Origin: JALZKA01 sp033856515
GTDB lineage: Bacteria > Actinomycetota > Thermoleophilia > Solirubrobacterales > 70-9
Assembly (NCBI GenBank): GCA_033856515.1
Contig: JAWVEY010000034.1
Location: 339,853 to 403,852, forward strand
Reading direction: 5' to 3'
Length of the DNA stretch: 64,000 nt
Shown piece after piece: positions 59,552 through 64,000 of the stretch. Under the pieces are notes generated by a model. It saw nothing but the letters and a program-made list of their open reading frames with translations. It was not told the origin of the DNA and ran no database searches. How positions within the stretch are numbered: position 1 is the first letter of the stretch; every line of letters starts with the position of its first letter. The translations under genes and the position numbers were made by a program.

Positions 59552-60568
59552 TTGCCTCGCCGTCTGCTGACAGGGATTTCCGCCATCGCCGCCTGCATGG
59601 CGGTCGCCGCGCCTGCGCTGGCCGCCGATCCCGACGGGGATGGGCTGCCGACCAAGTGGGAGCAGGGCAAGACGAAAAGCGTCGTGAACCTGAAGAAGCT
59701 TGGCGCGAAGCCGAAGGTCAAGGACGTCTTCATCGAGATCGACTACTCCGATGGGACCAGCCCGAGCGACATACCGTGCGATGAGCTCGACGACTTCACC
59801 GACGCGATGGCCGGCGGCGCGGTTCAGAACCCCAACGGCTCCGATGGCGTGCGCCTCCACATCGACGCGGGCCGCTCCTGCCCCGGTCAGACCGACTACG
59901 ACTTCGGCGGCTCCCAGCACGTCAACATCAACGAGCCCTGCCTGAACCCCGGCCACCTGAGTCAGGCCCCGTTCAAAGGCAAGCGGTTCAAGGCCTTCCA
60001 CCACGCCTTGATCACGGATCCGGGTGAGATCTGCGGCGGGGCTGCGGGCGTCGCAACCGACGTGGACTTCCTCGTCGACGTGAACGGCGGCGGCGGGTTC
60101 GGCCACGTCGCGATGCACGAACTGGGGCACACATTCGGGCTCGACCACGGGTCGATCACCAGCTTCAGCGTCATGTCGGGCCTGATCCACGAGGAGCAGG
60201 CGCCCTACGAGCGGATCCTCGACTACAACCGCTACCCGATCGACGCGCTCGACGAGGACGATCTCTCCGAGCCCGATGGCCTCCAGTCCACCCCCTCAGG
60301 CGAGACCTTCCTCGCGGGCGTGCTCGTCCGCTACTACTGCCCCAATGGCATGAACCCACCTCAGCTCGTGCAGCCGACGGGCGGTGCGGCGGCCGACGTC
60401 GACTGGGACTGCGACAGCTACCCGTACCTCTTTCCGCCGCCGTACACGATCGACGCCGGGTCGGTGTCGGGTGACATCAACGGCAACGGGGTCGTGGGCG
60501 ACACCATTGCCGCACAGGTGAACGACTGGGAGACCTTGGTCTTCGACAACGGTCGCATCGGCGGCTAG
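59552..60568 (+). CDS. Secreted metzincin-type metalloprotease
   Basis: 338 residues. AGGAG at about 59537-59541 is 1 nt from GTG 59543 but 10 nt from the in-frame TTG 59552, so I choose the TTG. A signal peptide (LLTGISAIAACMAVAAPALA) precedes an acidic region (DPDGDGLPTKWEQG). HELGHTFGLDHG (from about residue 189) is the complete HExxHxxGxxH zinc motif. SVMSG about 12 residues on is the Met-turn, so the domain is a metzincin. Conserved Cys (CPGQTD, PCLNPG, CGG) probably form disulfides. It should be an exported protease. Substrate unknown. Confidence 0.8.
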   Translation: MPRRLLTGISAIAACMAVAAPALAADPDGDGLPTKWEQGKTKSVVNLKKLGAKPKVKDVFIEIDYSDGTSPSDIPCDELDDFTDAMAGGAVQNPNGSDGVRLHIDAGRSCPGQTDYDFGGSQHVNINEPCLNPGHLSQAPFKGKRFKAFHHALITDPGEICGGAAGVATDVDFLVDVNGGGGFGHVAMHELGHTFGLDHGSITSFSVMSGLIHEEQAPYERILDYNRYPIDALDEDDLSEPDGLQSTPSGETFLAGVLVRYYCPNGMNPPQLVQPTGGAAADVDWDCDSYPYLFPPPYTIDAGSVSGDINGNGVVGDTIAAQVNDWETLVFDNGRIGG

Positions 60569-60666
60569 CTCCGCGGCCGGGCGCTACCTGAATCCAGGGA
60601 GTCCGTAAGAGGCTTTCTCACATCCCTCTCACGGGCGGCTCATCGGGGTCCTCGAAGCTGGTCGTC

Positions 60667-62844
60667 GTGACACGGAGGTTGCTAACCGCGGGGGTGGCTG
60701 CGCTTGCGCTTGGCATGACGCTCCCAGCTTCGGCCGGCGCGCAGGGTGGCCTGGATCCGACATTTGGCGACGACGGGCTCTTCGAGTTGGCGGAGAGCGC
60801 GTTCTCGTTCTCCAGCGCCCCCGACGTTTACGAGGATGGGCCCAACGAGGGCAAGATCGTGCTCGCGGGCTCGACGAGCGACTCGCCTTACCGAGGGTTT
60901 GTTGCGAGGCTGAACACAGACGGCACCCGCGATGCGTCCTTCGGAGAGAACGGTTTGGCCTTCCTTCCCCCCGGCTCTTTCGCATCAGATGTCGCGCTCT
61001 ACAGCGACGGTTCGATTGCATACGCGAACGACGCGGACGCAACCGTCGGCCGCGTGCTGCCGGATGGCAGCCCGGATGCCGAGTTCGGCGAGGTCGACCT
61101 CTACGACCCCGATCAGGAGAACCGAACGTCCTCCATTCCCGACCTGGAAGTGGATGGCCGGGACGACGATCTGATCGTGCCGCTGGCCGTGACCCGCTAC
61201 GCGGGCCTCGGTTACGGCGCCGGCGTCATCGCGGAGGTCTACAGGTTCAACAAAGACGGGTCGCGCGACCAGGGCTGGGCTTCGGGTGGATCCGCCCCCG
61301 TCGACTACGACGAGGCGGGCTTCAACGTTCCGTTTCTCTCGGAGATCGAGGTCGGAAACGATGGCTCGGTCTGGGCGTCGGGCAGCGCGTACTCGAGCCC
61401 CGGGACGTACGGAGTGCAGCGTTTCACCGATGCCGGGGTGCCCGACCCTGAGTTAACGCCCGAGACAGACGCGGGCGCCCTCTTTGCGCAGGGCAGGGCG
61501 CTGGCTCTGGAGCCCGGAACGTCGGACATGCCGGTTGTGCTGGTGAACGGGTTCATCCGACGGGTGGCGAACGATGGAACTCTCGTCCCGGGAAGCTCGG
61601 CTGATCCGCTGCCGGCCGAGCTAGGCGACTTCCGAGACCTGGAGGTGGATGGTGGTGGTCGAGTCTTCGCGATGTTTGCAAACTCGACTCCCTACACGAC
61701 CACGTTCAGCGTCGCGCGGTTCGGCGCCGACGGCGCTCTCGATCTGAACTTCGGAAGGGACGGCTCCACTTCGATTCGCTGGCCGGAAGCGGTCTATTCA
61801 GGCCCCACGAGGCTTGCCGTGACCGACTCGACGCAGCTTGTCGGAGCCGACGTCACCAAGCTGCCTTACACCGCAGAATCCGCGCCGATCGCGGCTCTTG
61901 CCCGCCTCTCCGATGCGAATGATGTCGATCCGTCGGTCCCAGAAACGACGATTTCGTCCGGTCCGGCTGAGGGTTCCACGATTTTGGACCCGCGGCCGGC
62001 ATTCGGCTTCTCAACCGACTTGCCCAGGGCGAGCCTCGAGTGCGCCGTCGAGAACACCTGGCGAGCCGGCAGGTATGAGCCGTGCCTCAGCCCCTTCTCG
62101 CTCTACGAGCAGCCCAACGGCAAGGTCACCTTCAGGGTGCGAGCGGTCAGCGTGTACGCCGTCGCAGACGAGCCACCGGCGAGCCGCACATTCACCATCG
62201 ACGCTGAATCGCTGCAAACGCATATCGTTTCCGGCCCCGCCGAGGGGTCGACTATCCGGCAAGACACTGCGACGTTCGGCCTCTCGAGCTCCCCCGGAGA
62301 TGCGTACTACTACCTGTGTTCCCTCGATGGCAGCGAGCCGGACAACTGCGGCGATCCATACGAGGCCCAAGGCCTCGATGAGGGCCGCCACACCGTCAGG
62401 TTCCAGGCTGTCGACGGAGGCGGCAGGGTGGACCCGACTCCAGCCGTTCGGCACTTCAAGGTGAATCTGCCGCCCCCGGTCGGCCCCACCTGCGACTTCC
62501 CGGAGCTGCGCACGCCCCCGACTCTCCGCGCCGCCGCGAAGAAGGACATCACTGCGAGCGTCCTCTGCCCTGAGAACGCGACGGCAGAGGTGAAACTCCG
62601 CGTGACCAAAGAGGCGGCCGAGGCATTCGGCCTCAACTCGCGCACGATCGGCTCGGGCCGGGGCAACCTCGTCGCTGCGGAGCGAGGCGAGATCGAAGCG
62701 AACCTGGGGTTGAAGGCGACCAAGACGCTCTCGCGGTTCCGCGGCTCCACCGTCTACTTCAAGGCGACTGTCGTGCCAACGGGTGACAACGGCGGTGACG
62801 GCCCACCGGTCTCCCGTTACGGCCAGTTCACCGTCGGCCGCTAG
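60667..62844 (+). CDS. Secreted delta-60-repeat protein with Ig-like C-terminus
   Basis: 725 residues starting at GTG 60667 with a signal peptide (LLTAGVAALALGMTLPASAG). The first about 400 residues carry delta-60-type repeats ending in L-D-P-T-F-G-like motifs (LDPTFGDDGLF, RDASFGENGLA, PDAEFGEVDLY, LDLNFGRDGST), which build beta-propeller-like surfaces. Two Ig-like modules follow (PETTISSGPAEGSTI, HIVSGPAEGSTI with RTFTID and RHFKV ends). The end is an uncharacterised beta domain (AEVKLRVTKEAAEAFGLNSR). The type is common in Solirubrobacterales exoproteins. Its stop overlaps that of the convergent TetR gene. Confidence 0.8.
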   Translation: MTRRLLTAGVAALALGMTLPASAGAQGGLDPTFGDDGLFELAESAFSFSSAPDVYEDGPNEGKIVLAGSTSDSPYRGFVARLNTDGTRDASFGENGLAFLPPGSFASDVALYSDGSIAYANDADATVGRVLPDGSPDAEFGEVDLYDPDQENRTSSIPDLEVDGRDDDLIVPLAVTRYAGLGYGAGVIAEVYRFNKDGSRDQGWASGGSAPVDYDEAGFNVPFLSEIEVGNDGSVWASGSAYSSPGTYGVQRFTDAGVPDPELTPETDAGALFAQGRALALEPGTSDMPVVLVNGFIRRVANDGTLVPGSSADPLPAELGDFRDLEVDGGGRVFAMFANSTPYTTTFSVARFGADGALDLNFGRDGSTSIRWPEAVYSGPTRLAVTDSTQLVGADVTKLPYTAESAPIAALARLSDANDVDPSVPETTISSGPAEGSTILDPRPAFGFSTDLPRASLECAVENTWRAGRYEPCLSPFSLYEQPNGKVTFRVRAVSVYAVADEPPASRTFTIDAESLQTHIVSGPAEGSTIRQDTATFGLSSSPGDAYYYLCSLDGSEPDNCGDPYEAQGLDEGRHTVRFQAVDGGGRVDPTPAVRHFKVNLPPPVGPTCDFPELRTPPTLRAAAKKDITASVLCPENATAEVKLRVTKEAAEAFGLNSRTIGSGRGNLVAAERGEIEANLGLKATKTLSRFRGSTVYFKATVVPTGDNGGDGPPVSRYGQFTVGR

Positions 62845-63470
62845 GCCCGAGCTCTGAGCCCGAGCAGGCCGAGCATCCACTCGGTGTGAGCCATGACGCG
62901 CTCGATCGAGTACTCGTCCGGGCGCTCGAGGATCAGCCGCGCCGCTTCCTCGGCGACTGCCTGCAGCGTGAGAGCGGTGAGCTCGGGGTCGGGGGAGGGC
63001 TCGGTGCTCCCGCCGGCAAGCGCGGTCGGGACGATCGCGGCGAGCTGCTGGGTTACGGCGGCACGTATCTGGATCGCGCGCTCGCGGAGGACCTCGGGTG
63101 TGCCCTCGGCCGGCACAAGGACGAGGCGCCAGGTGACCGGGTCGTCGCTGACCGCCTCGAGGAAGGCACGGAGCGAGGTCATCAGCATCGCCGCCGGGTC
63201 GTTGGCGTCGGTCTCCTGTGGGATGAGTGCCATGAGCTGCTGGACGGCGCGAGCGCCCTCGCGGTCGACCATTGCTCGCAGGAGCCCGGTTAGATCGTCG
63301 AAGTGGGAGTAGACGACGGGCCGCGTTATGCCAGCACGGCGGGCGACCGCGTCGATGGAAACTCCATGGAATCCGCGCTCTCCCGCCAACGCCTTGGTGG
63401 CATCGAGAATCTGCTCGCGCCTCTCCGGACCGGTCAGACGGGGGGACTTGGCTGTGGTCGTCGCGCTCAC
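62841..63470 (-). CDS. TetR-family repressor
   Basis: 209 residues. The N-terminal helix-turn-helix is typical: RREQILDATKALAGERGFHG, VSIDAVARRAGITRPVVYSH, FDDLTGLLRAMVDRE. The C-terminal ligand domain is helical (LMTSLRAFLEAVSDDPVTWR). The gene is divergent from the flavin monooxygenase gene with palindromic sites between them, so it probably represses that gene and itself, and is released by the enzyme substrate or a related lipid or ketone. Confidence 0.85.
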   Translation of the reverse strand: MSATTTAKSPRLTGPERREQILDATKALAGERGFHGVSIDAVARRAGITRPVVYSHFDDLTGLLRAMVDREGARAVQQLMALIPQETDANDPAAMLMTSLRAFLEAVSDDPVTWRLVLVPAEGTPEVLRERAIQIRAAVTQQLAAIVPTALAGGSTEPSPDPELTALTLQAVAEEAARLILERPDEYSIERVMAHTEWMLGLLGLRARA

Positions 63471-63486
63471 GTGGTCTATGGTAGGC

Positions 63487-63514
63487 TACACCAGTGTAAC
63501 TTACAGTAGTGTAA
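63487..63514. promoter_or_regulatory. Operator-like double palindrome between TetR and monooxygenase genes
   Basis: TACAC-CA-GTGTA (63487-63498) and TTACA-GTAG-TGTAA (63501-63514) are two adjacent inverted repeats sharing the half-site (T)GTGTAA. They lie 17 bp upstream of the TetR start and 55 bp upstream of the monooxygenase start. This is the usual place for a TetR operator. Confidence 0.7.
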
Positions 63515-63569
63515 CCGTGTAGATCCGCTCAGAGCAACGAAATCCACCCTTCAGGAGAGACTCCGAACG

Positions 63570-64000
63570 ATGCCAGCCACTGCCCCCAGCCCCGCTTCAA
63601 CCGCGACCGCCGCCCGACCCGACCACGAGGTCGTCATTGTCGGCACTGGCTTCAGCGGTATAGGCGCCGCCATCAAGTTGAAGGAGGCGGGCATCGAGGA
63701 CTTCGTAGTCTTCGACAAGGCCGACGCGGTCGCTGGCACCTGGCGCGAGAACACCTACCCCGGCTGCGCCTGTGACGTGCCGTCGCATATGTACTCATTC
63801 TCGTTCGAGCAGAACCCGGACTGGACGCAGATGTACGCCCCGCAGCCCGAGATCCGCGCCTACCTCGAGCAAGTCACCGACAAGTACGGCGTCCGCCCGC
63901 ATCTGCGCTTCGGCTTCCGCGCCGTCAGCGCAACGTGGGACGAGGCCGCGGGCCTCTGGCACTGCGTGGGCGAGGGTCCCGACGGCACCGAGGAGCTCAC
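63570..64000 (+). CDS. Baeyer-Villiger-type flavin monooxygenase, 3'-truncated by the window
   Basis: ATG 63570 follows CAGGAGAGA at about 63552. The first 143 residues are visible. An FAD-binding GTGFSG (25-30, in EVVIVGTGFSGIGAA) is followed by AGTWRENTYPGCACDVPSHM and YSFSFEQNPDWTQMY. These are the conserved blocks of class B flavin monooxygenases (GG/AGTWxxNxYPGxxCDxPS). Such enzymes insert oxygen into ketones using NADPH and FAD. The gene continues past base 64000, so the fingerprint F-x-G-x3-H-x3-W/D cannot be checked. The divergent TetR is the likely regulator. Confidence 0.85.
   Translation, partial: MPATAPSPASTATAARPDHEVVIVGTGFSGIGAAIKLKEAGIEDFVVFDKADAVAGTWRENTYPGCACDVPSHMYSFSFEQNPDWTQMYAPQPEIRAYLEQVTDKYGVRPHLRFGFRAVSATWDEAAGLWHCVGEGPDGTEEL

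Noticed and set aside
1..64000. Prophage or conjugative element
   Set aside because: No integrase, terminase, capsid, tail, relaxase or type IV secretion gene was found. Accessory content alone does not show a mobile element.

Overview
The window is high-GC DNA (by eye just over 60 percent G+C, with G/C-rich third codon positions). It has Shine-Dalgarno-led genes, frequent GTG/TTG starts and many 4-nt start/stop overlaps. The gene content (secreted RHS/YD-repeat giants, a delta-60-repeat secreted protein, a TetR/Baeyer-Villiger monooxygenase pair, many small actinobacterial-type proteins) suggests an actinobacterium. I would guess the Thermoleophilia/Solirubrobacterales side, but no rRNA, tRNA or marker gene is present to prove it. 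No integrase, transposase, tRNA, rRNA or CRISPR array was found.

Layout. 1-10 kb: small hypothetical genes, a paralogous pair (2.5 and 8.0 kb), two genes with homing-endonuclease-associated-repeat-like segments, a KTSC protein, a Panacea (DUF4065) antitoxin-type gene with its partner, and a Crp/Fnr-like regulator ending in an intrinsic terminator. 10.2-21.2 kb: a 3538-residue secreted RHS protein with a glycine-rich C-terminal domain, followed by a membrane protein that is a candidate immunity protein. 21.5-28 kb: mixed genes (a CxxC protein, a coiled-coil/winged-helix protein, a HAD phosphatase, an RNase H protein, membrane proteins) and an intergenic region with two inverted DnaA-box-like sites. 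28.1-30.6 kb: a compact ubiquitin-like conjugation operon (41-residue charged peptide ending in Gly, E2-E1 fusion, JAMM peptidase). 31-33 kb: a DUF5678/retropepsin-like pair and others.

33.4-41.3 kb is a seven-gene unidirectional cluster: DUF2188, a membrane-anchored helical protein, a Cas2-like protein, DUF4238, an AbiEii nucleotidyltransferase fused to a WYL-like region and a zinc finger, an AlbA_2/Schlafen-like protein, and a 1000-residue TPR/HEAT protein. 41.3-49 kb is a decaying defence neighbourhood: DUF5677, a Shedu-type nuclease, a frameshifted metallophosphoesterase, an Mrr-like nuclease split by an amber codon, a nuclease C-terminal remnant, a truncated duplicate of the 21.5-kb gene, and copies of a short repeat encoding a hydrophobic microprotein. 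49-52 kb holds a patatin-like phospholipase operon. 52.6-58.9 kb is a second RHS giant with a tandemly duplicated beta-helix and a tiny membrane protein as candidate immunity partner. From 59.5 kb the content looks chromosomal: a secreted metzincin, a delta-60 secreted protein, and a TetR repressor divergent from a Baeyer-Villiger-type flavin monooxygenase that runs off the end.

Most of 1-58 kb reads as an accessory, conflict-oriented region: polymorphic toxins with immunity genes, TA-like pairs, nucleases and phospholipases. The strongest candidate for an undescribed system is the 28.3-30.6 kb operon. A short disordered, C-terminal-glycine peptide there occupies the place where a ubiquitin-like modifier would be expected, ahead of E2-E1 and JAMM enzymes.
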